NCBI RefSeq assembly: GCF_012999535.1
Contig: NZ_JABBWV010000001.1
Span: forward strand, 372,001 to 436,000
DNA: 64,000 nt
From: Microbispora sp. H11081
GTDB lineage: Bacteria > Actinomycetota > Actinomycetes > Streptosporangiales > Streptosporangiaceae
Reading direction: 5' to 3'
Within the stretch, counting starts at the first letter, position 1, and every line of letters starts with the position of its first letter. A model generated the notes under the pieces. The model did no database searches, was not told the DNA's origin, and saw nothing but the letters and a program-made list of their open reading frames with translations. A program made the translations under genes and the position numbers. This document shows positions 38,172 to 47,331 of the stretch, in pieces.

Positions 38172-39344
38172 CTACGCCTCCTTGGTGGCGGGCACGCTCT
38201 CGGCCGCCGTCTCGCCGGTTGTGTCGCGGTTGTCGTCGCTGGTGTCGGTGGTGCCGTTCCGGATGGCGTCCTGCGCCGGGTCGTCCGCCTGGTCGCCGTT
38301 GGCGCGTCCGAAGCCCAGCAGCGCGGCGGCGACGGCGAAGGAGACGGCCGTCGCGACCACGATCCCGGCGATCACGCCGAACCAGCCGCCCTTCGGGGTC
38401 ACCGCCATGTAGGCGAAGATGCTGCCCGGCGACGGCGTCGCGACCAGGCCCGCCCCGGTGACCAGGAAGGTGAGCACGCCCGAGGCGCCGCCGGCGATCA
38501 CCGCGAGGATCAGGCGCGGCTTCATCAGCACGTACGGGAAGTAGATCTCGTGGATGCCGCCGAAGAAGTGGATGATCATGGCGGCGGGGGTGCTGGGACG
38601 CAGGGACCTCGGGCCGAACAGCAGGTAGGCGATCAGCAGGCCGAGGCCCGGCCCGGGGTTGGACTCCAGCATGAACAGGATCGACTTGCCGTGCTTGACC
38701 GACTCGGCGACGCCCAGCGGCCCGAGCACCCCGTGGTTGATCGCGTTGTTGAGGAACAGCACCTTGGCCGGCTCGATGATGACCGACGCGATCGGCAGGA
38801 GCGAGTGGGTGATGAGCCACTCGACGCCGCTGCCCGCGACCTCGGTGACCTTCTCCACGACGGGGCCGATGGCGAGGACGCCGGCGATCGCCATGACCGC
38901 GCCGACGATGCCTGCGGTGAAGTTGTCGACCAGCATCTCGAAGCCGGCCCTGGTCCGCTCGGAGGTGAACCGGTCGACGTACTTGAGGATCAGCGCGGCC
39001 AGCGGACCGATGATCATCGCGCCGAGGAACATCGGGACGTCCGCCCCGACGACCACGCCCATCGTGGCGACGGCGCCGACGACCGCGCCGCGCTGGGCGT
39101 GGACCATCCGGCCGCCGGTGTAGCCGATGAGCACGGGGAGGAGGGTGCTGATTATCGGGCCGACGAGCTCGGCGAGTGTCTTGTTCGGCAGCCACCCGGT
39201 CGGGATGAACAGGGCCGTGATGAGGCCCCAGGCGATGAAGGCGCCGATGTTGGGCATGATCATCCCGGCGAGATGGCCGCCGAAGCGCTGGATCGTGGCC
39301 CGCACACCGGTGCCGTGGACGGTGGGGGTATAGGGCGTGGCCAT
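38172..39344 (-). CDS. mtlA: PTS EIIC, mannitol-type permease
   Basis: A 390-residue membrane permease that transports a hexitol while EIIB phosphorylates it. The sequence has the family start ([20 protein letters not shown]), multiple hydrophobic segments, and the substrate-site [11 protein letters not shown] motif. A low-complexity Asp/Thr-rich tail from about residue 345 probably lies in the cytosol. ATG 39344 is preferred to an ATG 20 codons upstream because GGAAGGAG stands seven bases before it and the conserved N terminus begins here. It heads the EIIC-EIIB-EIIA-dehydrogenase-HPr run; 114 bases separate it from the kinase gene upstream. Confidence 0.92.
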   Translation of the reverse strand: MATPYTPTVHGTGVRATIQRFGGHLAGMIMPNIGAFIAWGLITALFIPTGWLPNKTLAELVGPIISTLLPVLIGYTGGRMVHAQRGAVVGAVATMGVVVGADVPMFLGAMIIGPLAALILKYVDRFTSERTRAGFEMLVDNFTAGIVGAVMAIAGVLAIGPVVEKVTEVAGSGVEWLITHSLLPIASVIIEPAKVLFLNNAINHGVLGPLGVAESVKHGKSILFMLESNPGPGLGLLIAYLLFGPRSLRPSTPAAMIIHFFGGIHEIYFPYVLMKPRLILAVIAGGASGVLTFLVTGAGLVATPSPGSIFAYMAVTPKGGWFGVIAGIVVATAVSFAVAAALLGFGRANGDQADDPAQDAIRNGTTDTSDDNRDTTGETAAESVPATKEA

Positions 39345-39458
39345 TGACGTGCTCCTTCCGGGGCGACCGGCCTGGCGGGCCGGTTGGTGGGGGGTGGCGC
39401 TCATCCCCCGGGTATGAGCGAGCGAAGCGAGTGAATCAGTAGGGACGGTACGTCGTGC

Positions 39459-40424
39459 TCAGGCGCCCCCGAGCCCTGGGCGAGGGGGTGGCGTGAGCGG
39501 CCGGGCCGGGTCGGGGGGACCGATCCGGACGTGTGTGCGATCGATGTCGGCCGGGCCGGGCATCCGGCTGCCGGGCAGCCTCACGGCCGCCCCGGCCCAG
39601 GCCAGGCCCTCGGCGAGGGCCGTCCCTCCGCGGGCCCCCGCGGCGAGGAAGCCCGCCAGCAGGGCGTCGCCCGCGCCCACGCTGCTGCGCGGCTCCTCGA
39701 CGGCGCATTCGCCGTACCAGACCTGTTCGTCGTCCTCGACCAGCAGCGCGCCGTCCGCACCGAGGCTGGTCAGGACCGACCGTGCGCCCATGGCGCGCAG
39801 CTTGCCGACCGCATCGAGCGCGTCACCGACACGGGCGATCGACGTGCCGGTGGCCTCGGCGAGCTCGTCGCGGTTCGGCTTGACCAGCGCGGGACCGGCG
39901 TTCACCGCGGACACGAGGGCGGGGCCGCTCGTGTCGACCGCGAGGTTGATGCCGGCGCCGGCGAACCGGCGGCACAGCCCGGCGTAGACGTCCACCGGCA
40001 CACCGGGCGGGAGGCTGCCCGAGGCGACCACCCAGTCGGCCGACCGGGCGGCGTCGAGCACGGCGGCCGCCAGCGTGTCCAGTTCGGCGGGGGTCAGCGC
40101 GGTGCCCGGCTCGTTCACCTTGGTGACGGTGCCGTCCGGTTCGGCGATCGCGACGTTGGACCTGGTGGGGCCCTCGACCGGCACGGGGATCATGTCGATG
40201 CCCTCCGCCGACAGCAGGTCGAGGAGCCGGCGCCCCTCGCTGCCGCCGTACGGGATGACCGCGCACGACCGGACGTCGTTGGCCAGCAGGGCCCGCGACA
40301 CGTTGACGCCCTTGCCGCCGGGGTCGAGGTGGGTGGCGGCCGCCCGGATGACGGCCCCGCGGGTGAGCGCGCCGACCTCGATCGTGCGGTCGAGGCTGGG
40401 GTTGAGAGTCAGCGTGAGGATCAT
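39459..40424 (-). CDS. fruK: 1-phosphofructokinase-family (PfkB) sugar kinase
   Basis: A 321-residue PfkB kinase starting MILTLTLNPSLDRTIEV, with the sugar-binding DPGGKGVNVSRAL motif and the catalytic VGAGDALLAGF. The N-terminal LTLNPSLD is typical of FruK/LacC/PfkB. It overlaps the DeoR gene (ATGA). In this operon it may convert fructose-1-phosphate to fructose-1,6-bisphosphate or phosphorylate another product of polyol oxidation. Confidence 0.9.
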   Translation of the reverse strand: MILTLTLNPSLDRTIEVGALTRGAVIRAAATHLDPGGKGVNVSRALLANDVRSCAVIPYGGSEGRRLLDLLSAEGIDMIPVPVEGPTRSNVAIAEPDGTVTKVNEPGTALTPAELDTLAAAVLDAARSADWVVASGSLPPGVPVDVYAGLCRRFAGAGINLAVDTSGPALVSAVNAGPALVKPNRDELAEATGTSIARVGDALDAVGKLRAMGARSVLTSLGADGALLVEDDEQVWYGECAVEEPRSSVGAGDALLAGFLAAGARGGTALAEGLAWAGAAVRLPGSRMPGPADIDRTHVRIGPPDPARPLTPPPRPGLGGA

Positions 40425-41182
40425 GCGCGGACGACCTCGGGTCCTGCGGCGGCAAGCGCGGCGGCCTGGTCGGGGTCGAGCCCGGTGTCGGTGATGACGA
40501 CGTCGATCTCGCCGAGCGTCGCGAAGCGCGCCAGGTAGGTGCCGGAGAACTTGGTGTGGTCGGCCAGCAGGACGGCGCGGTCGGCGCAGGCGATCATCGC
40601 CCGCTTGATCGCCGCCTCGGCCGGGTCGGGGGTGGTCAGGCCCTTGGCCACCGAGCAGCCGTTGGTGGCCATGAAGGCCACGTCCACGTTGAGCTGCGAC
40701 AACTGCTGGATGGCCCAGTCCTCCACGGTCGCCAGCGTCCGGCCGCGCACCCGGCCGCCCAGCATGAGCACGGTCAGGTTGGGGCGGGACGCCAGCACCG
40801 TGGCCAGCGGAGGCGAGTTCACGACGACGGTGAGCTCGCGGTCCGGCGGCAGCGCCTGCACGAGCCGGCTCGTCGTGGAGCCCGCGTCGATGACCACGGC
40901 GCCGTCCTGCGGGAGCTCGGCCAGGGCGGCCTTGGCGATGCGCTCCTTCTCGGCCGTCAGCACCTCGTCCCTGGCGGCCAGGGCGGGCTCGAACCCCAGG
41001 CGCTCGACCGGGATGGCGCCGCCGTGCACGCGCCGCAGGACGCTTGCACGCTCCAGGGCGGTCAGGTCGCGGCGGATCGTCTCCGTCGTGACGCCGAACC
41101 GCTCGGCCAGCGTCACCACGTCGACCCGGCCGGCGTCGCGTGCCGCCCGCAGGATCTCCTGCTGCCGCTCCTCGGCGTACAT
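40421..41182 (-). CDS. DeoR/GlpR-family repressor
   Basis: A 253-residue regulator with N-terminal wHTH (RQQEILRAARDAGRVDVVTL then AERFGVTTETIRRDLTALER) and the DeoR sugar-phosphate sensor domain, including DAGSTTSRLVQALP and LADHTKFSGTYLARFA. It is the first gene of the operon, translationally coupled to the kinase, and probably represses it until a sugar phosphate binds. Three TTTCG/CGAAA words lie between its promoter and start and may form its operator. Confidence 0.93.
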   Translation of the reverse strand: MYAEERQQEILRAARDAGRVDVVTLAERFGVTTETIRRDLTALERASVLRRVHGGAIPVERLGFEPALAARDEVLTAEKERIAKAALAELPQDGAVVIDAGSTTSRLVQALPPDRELTVVVNSPPLATVLASRPNLTVLMLGGRVRGRTLATVEDWAIQQLSQLNVDVAFMATNGCSVAKGLTTPDPAEAAIKRAMIACADRAVLLADHTKFSGTYLARFATLGEIDVVITDTGLDPDQAAALAAAGPEVVRA

Positions 41183-41222
41183 CGTGTTGGTTCACCGCCG
41201 TTTCGATGTTGTTTCGTATGTG

Positions 41223-41250
41223 TTTATACCCGTCCGTGTTGGATGGTCAA
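41223..41250 (-). promoter_or_regulatory. Promoter of the PTS operon
   Basis: On the minus strand TTGACC (41250-41245) and TATAAA (41228-41223) with a 16-base spacer, about 40 bases upstream of the DeoR start. Repeated CGAAAC words follow it and are candidate repressor sites. Confidence 0.6.
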
Positions 41251-41385
41251 GGGTGGTGAAGGTAACGAAACGGGCGCGCCCTATGTCACTGGATCAAGCC
41301 GCGCCTCCTCGTTGAGCGTCCTGGGGTGCCCGTGGGGCAGGCCGGTCGGTTCTCCGGGGCATCCGGCAGGGCGGGTGGTGCCGGG

Positions 41386-41688
41386 CTTGGGCGGCTACGG
41401 GTCGCTCAGGTACGCCGAGGGAGGGGTCTGGGAGAAGGCGGCGGCCGAGGCCGCGCGGACTCTCCGCGTCCCCATCGAGACGCACGTCGTCGGTGGCGGG
41501 CCGGAGCTCGGCGACCCGGACGGCCGGTTCCCCGCCGCGTACGGGATCACCTCGGCCGGAGCCGTGCTCGTGCGGCCGGACGGGATCATCGCCTGGCGGT
41601 CACCCGGCGAAGCCGGCCTCGCGGAGCTGGAAGGCGCGCTGCGTACGTACGGTCCTCGGCTGAGCGGCCGGTGTGCTGGAATCGTGAG
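41386..41688 (+). pseudogene. Remnant of an FAD-dependent aromatic monooxygenase (C-terminal domain)
   Basis: About 100 codons match the thioredoxin-like C-terminal domain of PgaE/RdmE-type FAD hydroxylases: GYGSLRYAEGGVWEKAAAEA, then DGRFPAAYGITSAGAVLVRP and DGIIAWRS. The FAD- and substrate-binding two thirds are missing, no start with a ribosome site is visible, and the frame has no stop at the natural end of the domain. It is a fragment, probably the residue of a deleted polyketide-type hydroxylase gene. Confidence 0.5.
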
Positions 41689-41727
41689 ATCGAGTGGGGA
41701 GGTGCGGATGCGACCGTCGGGACCGGA

Positions 41728-42332
41728 ATGGGCGAGGCGCGGCGACGCCTCGACGGGCACCGGCACGAACTGGCCATGGCGGCGGACCGGCTCTATCCCA
41801 GACCGGCTCTATCCCGGACCGGCCAGGGCCGGATCGACCCGTCTGCTCACCAGGGACGGCTGGACTGCGACCCCATGGACCCTGGCCACGCCGCTCGACC
41901 TGCGCGAGGTGCGGCTTGGCTGGGTGGAGGACGTTCCCGCCCCCGCCGTCACGGGCCGGGAACCGGAGGCGGCGGCCCTGCTGCCGGATGGAGCCGGCGC
42001 CTACCCGGACGCGCTGGGGGCTCTCGCCCGCCCCCGGCTCTTCGAGGACCGCACCTGCTACCGGCTGCTGGAGGTCGCCTGGCCGGAGTTGACCTTCACC
42101 CGCGTGCGCCGACCCGGCCAGGGTGGCGCACGGCGGGGGCTCTTCCAGGTCATGCCGGTCGGGGTGTTCCAGCCCGCGCACGAGTCCCCCGGCGAACAGC
42201 GAGGGCCGGGTCGTCGGCCGCGTCCCGTTCGACGCGGAGACCGTGCGGCGGTACGTCCGCGACGAGCCGATGCAGGCGGCGGGTGCGGCCGTGCTGGACC
42301 TCGCATGGCGGCACCGCGAGGCTCTGCTCTAG
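41728..42332 (+). pseudogene. Frameshifted gene for a hypothetical actinobacterial protein
   Basis: Three frames must be joined to read one protein. MGEARRRLDGHRHELAMAAD starts in one frame. STRLLTRDGWTATPW to VMPVGVFQPAHE continues in the next. NSEGRVVGRVPFDAETVRRY to HREALL finishes in the third. The first shift coincides with a 16-bp tandem duplication (41786-41801 and 41802-41817, one mismatch); deleting one copy restores the frame exactly. The second shift (+1) lies near a run of five C at about 42185. The intact protein would be about 195 residues, cytosolic, with no motif I can name. A sequencing error at the second site cannot be excluded. Confidence 0.6.
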
Positions 42333-42408
42333 TCACTCGCGCGCCGTCCCCGCCGGCCGAGGAGGCCGACGGGGACGACGGGGTACCGGTGTGCGTCGCG
42401 GAGGACGG

Positions 42409-44364
42409 TCAGCCGGCGGAGGTGAGCGCGCCGGCGCCGCCCACGATCGGCAGCGTCACCGTGCTCTTCGTCGTGTCGAGGAACAGCTGCGCGCCGGGGG
42501 CGGGCCGGATGGTGTACTCGTAGTCGCTCGACAGCAGCACGACCCCGAGCCGGTGCCCGGCCTGGAAGATGTAGTCGTGCGGCTGCATGTCGAAGTCGAG
42601 GCGGTAGGGCGTGCCCGGCTTGACCGGCTCGGTCTTCGAGATCGACTTGCGGTTCTGCGGGTCGGTCCAGCCCCGGGTGATGATCTTCGCCTTGCCGTTC
42701 TCGTCGTAGTCGACGAGCAGCGCGGTGACGTTCGCCGCCGGCTGGCCGAAGGACATCCGCAGCGACACCCGCGGGGTGCCGCTGAGCCTGGCCGGCGTGG
42801 TCAGCGCCTGCGACAGGTACGCCAGCCGGTTGGGCGAGGTGGTGGCGTCGGCGAGGGTCTGCGCCCGCTTGGTGGCGTCGTCGATGATCGTCTCGGTCAC
42901 CGGCTTGCCCACCCGGGTCCTGTCGGTGGTGAGGACGCCGGCCGCGCCGCCGGTGCCGGGGGCCAGGTTGAGCTCGGTGTCGACGGCGGCGAGGTCGGGC
43001 CACTCGGCGTACTGCACCAGCGTCCTGTCCTCGCGCTGGACCAGCGCGCGGGGGTCGCTCTCCACGCCGTTCTCGTAACCCCACAGGTAGCGGGTGAACC
43101 AGCGGTTGAGCACGTCGACGCTGGGGGAGCCGCCGTGCCCGCCCTGGTGCAGGTAGATCTTGTGCGGCACCCCGCGCGCCTTCAGCGCCTCGTACCACTG
43201 GGCGGCGTGCTTGGTCTTGACGTTCCAGTCGTTGAGGCCGTGCGCGACCAGCACCGCGGCGTGGACCTTGTCCACGTCGTTCATGTAGTTGCGCTCGTCC
43301 CAGAAGGCGTTGTAGTCGCCGGTGACGCGGTCCTGCTCCTTGGCGAGCTCCTCGATGACGCTCCGGCAGACGTCCCTGTCCGCGCGCGTGTAGACGTACT
43401 CGGCGAGCACGTCGGTGTCCTCGCCCTGGTAGCCGCCGGCGGCGACGACGGCGCCGTTCGCGCGGTAGTAGTCGTACCAGCTGGAGATCGCGGAGATCGG
43501 CACGATGGCCTCCAGGCCCGCGACACCGGTGCTCGCGACCGCGTTGGGCAGCGTGCCGTTGTACGAGGTGCCGATCATGCCGACCTTGCCGGTCGTCCAC
43601 GTCGCCTTGACCTCGTTCCCGGAGGCGTCGTACGCCTTCGCCCGGCCGTTCAGCCAGTCGACGACCGACTTGGCGCCGATGGTCTCGTTGCGCCCGCCGG
43701 TGGTCGGGCAGCCTTCCGACAGGCCGCTGCCGAGCGACTCGGCGTGGACCACCGCGAAGCCGCGCGGCAGCCAGTTGGACTCGTGGCTGGTGCTGATGAC
43801 CGGCTGCGGGCCGCCCACCGCGTCCGCGGCGGCGGCGGCCGGGGCGCCGGAGTCGTCGGCGGCCGCCGCGGCGAGGCGCTCGTCGGCCGTCGGGTCGAGC
43901 AGCCTGCCGCCGCGGTTCTGCCATCCCTTGCCCGGGCGCACCGCCTCGTGGAGCTCGTGGTCCACATCGTGGTTGGCGACGTCGTTGCCACCGGCGTAGT
44001 AGGGGCTCACCTCGTAGACCACGGGGGACTTCAGGCCGGCCGTCTCGGTCTCGCGCAGGCGGGTGACCTCGGCGTGAACCCGGTCGCCCCGTCCGTCGCC
44101 GTCGCTGTCGACGGGGGTCTCGATCCACACCTCCTCGCGGATCCAGTCGTTGCGGTTCGTGGAGAACACCGGCTGGGCCATGCCGTTCTGGAACACGGGC
44201 CCGACGGGAACGGCCGCGCCCGCGGGGGGCGTGCTCAGGGTGATCCCGGTGACCGTGGTGGTGACGGCGAGGCCCAGCGCCGCGGCGCCCCGGCGTGCGG
44301 CTCCCGTACGGCGTGACGTGGTGGGCGGGACGAGGCCAGGCGTCTCCTGGCGGGATGAGGACAT
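42409..44364 (-). CDS. Secreted Xaa-Pro dipeptidyl-peptidase (S15)
   Basis: A 651-residue secreted serine peptidase that removes X-Pro dipeptides. A signal peptide (RRGAAALGLAVTTTVTGITL, ending PPAGAA) is followed by the alpha/beta-hydrolase domain with nucleophile KVGMIGTSYNGTLPNAVA and a late His in LHQGGHGG. A C-terminal jelly-roll domain (about 440-651; RVSLRMSFGQPAANVTALLV) is typical of S15. ATG 44364 has GAGAGG nearby. It is the second of two adjacent minus-strand secreted-protease genes. Confidence 0.92.
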   Translation of the reverse strand: MSSSRQETPGLVPPTTSRRTGAARRGAAALGLAVTTTVTGITLSTPPAGAAVPVGPVFQNGMAQPVFSTNRNDWIREEVWIETPVDSDGDGRGDRVHAEVTRLRETETAGLKSPVVYEVSPYYAGGNDVANHDVDHELHEAVRPGKGWQNRGGRLLDPTADERLAAAAADDSGAPAAAAADAVGGPQPVISTSHESNWLPRGFAVVHAESLGSGLSEGCPTTGGRNETIGAKSVVDWLNGRAKAYDASGNEVKATWTTGKVGMIGTSYNGTLPNAVASTGVAGLEAIVPISAISSWYDYYRANGAVVAAGGYQGEDTDVLAEYVYTRADRDVCRSVIEELAKEQDRVTGDYNAFWDERNYMNDVDKVHAAVLVAHGLNDWNVKTKHAAQWYEALKARGVPHKIYLHQGGHGGSPSVDVLNRWFTRYLWGYENGVESDPRALVQREDRTLVQYAEWPDLAAVDTELNLAPGTGGAAGVLTTDRTRVGKPVTETIIDDATKRAQTLADATTSPNRLAYLSQALTTPARLSGTPRVSLRMSFGQPAANVTALLVDYDENGKAKIITRGWTDPQNRKSISKTEPVKPGTPYRLDFDMQPHDYIFQAGHRLGVVLLSSDYEYTIRPAPGAQLFLDTTKSTVTLPIVGGAGALTSAG

Positions 44365-44519
44365 CGGTTGCCTCTCAAATGCGTTCGGGGGGAGCAGGGC
44401 CGGGGAGAATCGGCCCGCAGGCGGCGATGCTAGGGGCGAGTCGTACGGAATGTCGTTAGACATCCGTTCTGTCTTGATCGCGATAAAGTTGAACAGATGT
44501 CCAAATCTGCAATGGGGTG

Positions 44520-45767
44520 TCAGTAGCCGTAGCGGCTCTTCACGCTCCGCCACACATCGCGCAGCATCCACGCGTCGAACTCGGTGATCGAGGTGGCCGA
44601 GCCCGCCTTCATGAGGAAGCAGCACTGGCCGGACGGGGTCCAGTCGTAGAAGTCGTCCAGGCCGAAGCTGTGCCCGATCTCGTGGAGGAGGATGTGGATG
44701 TCGTCGCTGCCGAGGTTGCCGGTCAGATATTCGGTGCCGACGCGCTGCCCCCAGTCGCCTCCCATGCCGCCCGCCATGCCGTCCGTGAGCCACAGCGACA
44801 TGTCGTAGTGGTGGGAGGCGCCGCCGGGACAGCCGGGGTAGGCGTCCGGCTCGCCGGACAGGCGGGCGCACGGCTCGGCGCACTGCGGCGCGTCCTCGCT
44901 CATGTCGCCGACGTACACGTCGACCGAGTCGTCGCTCCACTGCAGGAGCGCGCGGTCGCGCACGGCCCAGCCGACCACCTTGACGGGCACCTCGGCGTAC
45001 GGCCAGCCGTTGTGACCGGCCATGACGTCCGTCCACTTCTTGAACGAGCGGGCCAGCGCGGCGTGGATCCCGTCGCGCAGTTCCGCCGACACCGGGGCGG
45101 TGGAGTCCCAGCGGACGCAGTAGTTGACGCTGCCGCCGTTGGCCAGGATCTTGTCCCAGGCAAGGTCTCGGGCGCCGTACGGGTCGGCGCTCGCGGCCTC
45201 GGCGTGCCGCCTGACCTCGTCGAGCGGCGCGACCAGGGCGGCGGGCGGGCTCCAGTCGCTCGGCCGCACCGCGGTGTCGGCGAGCGCCCTGATCTCCAGC
45301 AGGCCGACCGAGGCCTGGCCGCTGCGCAGGACGACACGCAGCCGGCTGGTGGTGACGGCGGGGAACGTGACCGTGTTGTAGGTGTCGGCGGCGGTCGGAT
45401 AGGTGGCGGGGATGTCCACGTAGGCGCCGCCGTCCCAGCTCTGGAGGCGCCACGAGGCCGGCAGCCGCACGCCGCCCCCGTCGTCGAAGAAGTAGACCTG
45501 CACCGAGGAGATCGTCTGGGCGGACGGCCAGGTCAGCAGGGCCCACTGCTCGCCGGCGTTGGGCCAGGTGCCCCAGCGGCGGTTCTTCCTGTCGGCGGAC
45601 CGGTCCGGGGCGACGCCGTCGTTGATCGCGGCCACGCTCTCCCAGGGAGAGGTGTAGGAGGCGGAGGCGGTGGCCGAGGGGGCCACGTTCGCGACGGCGG
45701 CGTCGGTGCCCGCGGGCACCAGGAGGAAGCCCGCGACCAGCGCGAATACGGCGAACAGTCGCCTCAT
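44520..45767 (-). CDS. Secreted metalloprotease-like protein with F5/8 C (discoidin) domain
   Basis: A 415-residue secreted protein. Signal peptide MRRLFAVFALVAGFLLVPAG; then a discoidin-like carbohydrate-binding domain (about 28-160; INDGVAPDRSADRKNRRWGT and SAQTISSVQVYFFDDGGG). A linker follows, and then a C-terminal domain with the zinc motif ILLHEIGHSFGLDDFYD, a metzincin-like HExxHxxGxxD pattern. Several Cys (CAEPCARL, CPGG, QCCFLM) suggest disulfides. The exact peptidase family is not recognised. It probably targets wall- or carbohydrate-bound protein and is adjacent to the X-Pro peptidase. Confidence 0.82.
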   Translation of the reverse strand: MRRLFAVFALVAGFLLVPAGTDAAVANVAPSATASASYTSPWESVAAINDGVAPDRSADRKNRRWGTWPNAGEQWALLTWPSAQTISSVQVYFFDDGGGVRLPASWRLQSWDGGAYVDIPATYPTAADTYNTVTFPAVTTSRLRVVLRSGQASVGLLEIRALADTAVRPSDWSPPAALVAPLDEVRRHAEAASADPYGARDLAWDKILANGGSVNYCVRWDSTAPVSAELRDGIHAALARSFKKWTDVMAGHNGWPYAEVPVKVVGWAVRDRALLQWSDDSVDVYVGDMSEDAPQCAEPCARLSGEPDAYPGCPGGASHHYDMSLWLTDGMAGGMGGDWGQRVGTEYLTGNLGSDDIHILLHEIGHSFGLDDFYDWTPSGQCCFLMKAGSATSITEFDAWMLRDVWRSVKSRYGY

Positions 45768-45973
45768 TCTGTCTCCTTCGCGGCGCGGTGGAGCCTTCCC
45801 GGCCGCACGGTGGGGGGTGTCGTGCTGTGAAGCGAGTTTTTTACTGTCACAAATGGGGTGTCAAGCCCTCAAATAAGGACGACGTGTTCAATGAGACGTG
45901 GACGCGGGGCGAGCCGCGGTGTCCAAGGCGACCCGGTGCCGATGCGATGAGCGGATCATCCTAGGATGACCCG

Positions 45974-47194
45974 GTGGTCGTGAGGACGAAGCCGCAGGGC
46001 CGCGCCCGGTCCACCACCTGGGCACGCCGCATGGCGGTCGCCGCCCTGGTGCTGGCCGCGCTCAACCTCCGGCCCGTCGTCACCAGCCTCGGTCCCGTGC
46101 TCGAAGAGGCCCGCGCCGCCCTCGGGATGAGCGCGACAGTCGCGGGGCTGCTCACGTCGGTGCCCGCGGTGTGCTTCGCGCTGGTGGGCACGGCCGCACC
46201 CCGCCTGGCCGGCCGTCACGGACCGGACGGCGTCGTCCTCGCCGGACTGGCGGCCGTCGCGGCCGGGCTCGCGCTGCGCCCGTTCGTCGCGAGCACGCCT
46301 GTCTTCCTCGCGCTGAGCGGTCTCGCGCTGGCTGGGATCGCGGTCGCCAACGTGCTGCTGCCGGTCGTGGTGAAGCAGCGCTTCCCGGACCGGGTCGGCA
46401 TGATGACCGGCCTCTACTCCATGGCGCTCAACGTCGGCGCCTCGACCGCCGCGGCCGTCACCGTCCCGCTCGCCGGCGCGTTCGGCGGCGACTGGCGTGC
46501 CGGGCTCGGCGCCTGGGCCGTGCTCGCCGCCGTCGCACTGCCGCCGTGGCTCGCCCTCGCCCGTGACGGCCGACGGCAGGCTCGGCGGCGGGCGGACGGG
46601 GACGCCGCCGGGGGAGCGGAGACGCGCGTGCGGGTCTCCCGCGAGCCGACGGCCTGGGCGCTCGCCGTCTACTTCGGTCTGCAGGCCACCTCCGCGTACG
46701 TCATCATGGGCTGGCTGCCGCAGATCTTCCGCGACTCCGGGCTGTCCGCGCAGGCCGCCGGTCTGCTGTTCGCCCTCACCTCGGTGCTCGGTGTGCCGCT
46801 GTCCTTCGTACTGGCCGCCGTCGCGGGACGGCTGCGTGACCAGAAGGGCGTCGCCGTCCTGCTCGGCGTGTTCGGCCTGGCCGGGTACGCCGGACTGTGG
46901 GCCGCTCCCGCCGCCGTGCCCTGGCTGTGGGCGGTGCTGCTCGGCGTGGCCAACTGCTCCTTCCCGCTGGCTCTCACGATGATCGCGATGCGCGGCCGGG
47001 ACGGTGGGACGGTGATCCGGTTGTCCGCCTTCGCGCAGAGTGTCGGGTATCTGCTGTCGATCCCCGGACCCATCGTGGTCGGGGCGCTCTACCAGCACAC
47101 CGGTGGCTGGCGGGCGCCGCTGGCCCTCGCGGCGTGCCTCATGCTGCCGCAGATCGCGGCCGGGTTCCTCGCCGGCCGCGACCGGCGGATCTGA
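45974..47194 (+). CDS. MFS transporter, CynX/NimT-like
   Basis: A 406-residue membrane protein with about twelve hydrophobic segments. The start VAALVLAALNLRPVVTSLGP is the CynX/NimT (cyanate/nitroimidazole) family signature, with RFPDRVGMMTGLYSMALNVG between the halves. Substrate unknown. GTG 45974 is used; a TAGGAT box ends six bases before it, so a leaderless message is possible, and a GTG two codons later is an alternative. Confidence 0.88.
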   Translation: MVVRTKPQGRARSTTWARRMAVAALVLAALNLRPVVTSLGPVLEEARAALGMSATVAGLLTSVPAVCFALVGTAAPRLAGRHGPDGVVLAGLAAVAAGLALRPFVASTPVFLALSGLALAGIAVANVLLPVVVKQRFPDRVGMMTGLYSMALNVGASTAAAVTVPLAGAFGGDWRAGLGAWAVLAAVALPPWLALARDGRRQARRRADGDAAGGAETRVRVSREPTAWALAVYFGLQATSAYVIMGWLPQIFRDSGLSAQAAGLLFALTSVLGVPLSFVLAAVAGRLRDQKGVAVLLGVFGLAGYAGLWAAPAAVPWLWAVLLGVANCSFPLALTMIAMRGRDGGTVIRLSAFAQSVGYLLSIPGPIVVGALYQHTGGWRAPLALAACLMLPQIAAGFLAGRDRRI

Positions 47195-47331
47195 TCGACT
47201 GACGACCCGCTGCCCCCCTTGAGGTGGTCCTCCCCGGCCATGGCCCGTCCGACGTCCGCCGCATGCCCCGCGCGGCGAGCGCCGGAACGGGATTCAGCGC
47301 AGGCCTCTCACCTGCTGCTTCACCTGTTGCC

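Noticed and set aside
41600-42181. 193-codon minus-strand frame over the frameshifted gene
   Set aside because: The plus-strand reading is coherent once the 16-bp duplication is removed; the minus-strand product has shadow composition.
44365-45546. Upstream extension of the X-Pro peptidase frame
   Set aside because: It overlaps the discoidin metalloprotease gene in another frame. The signal peptide and ribosome site place the start at 44364.
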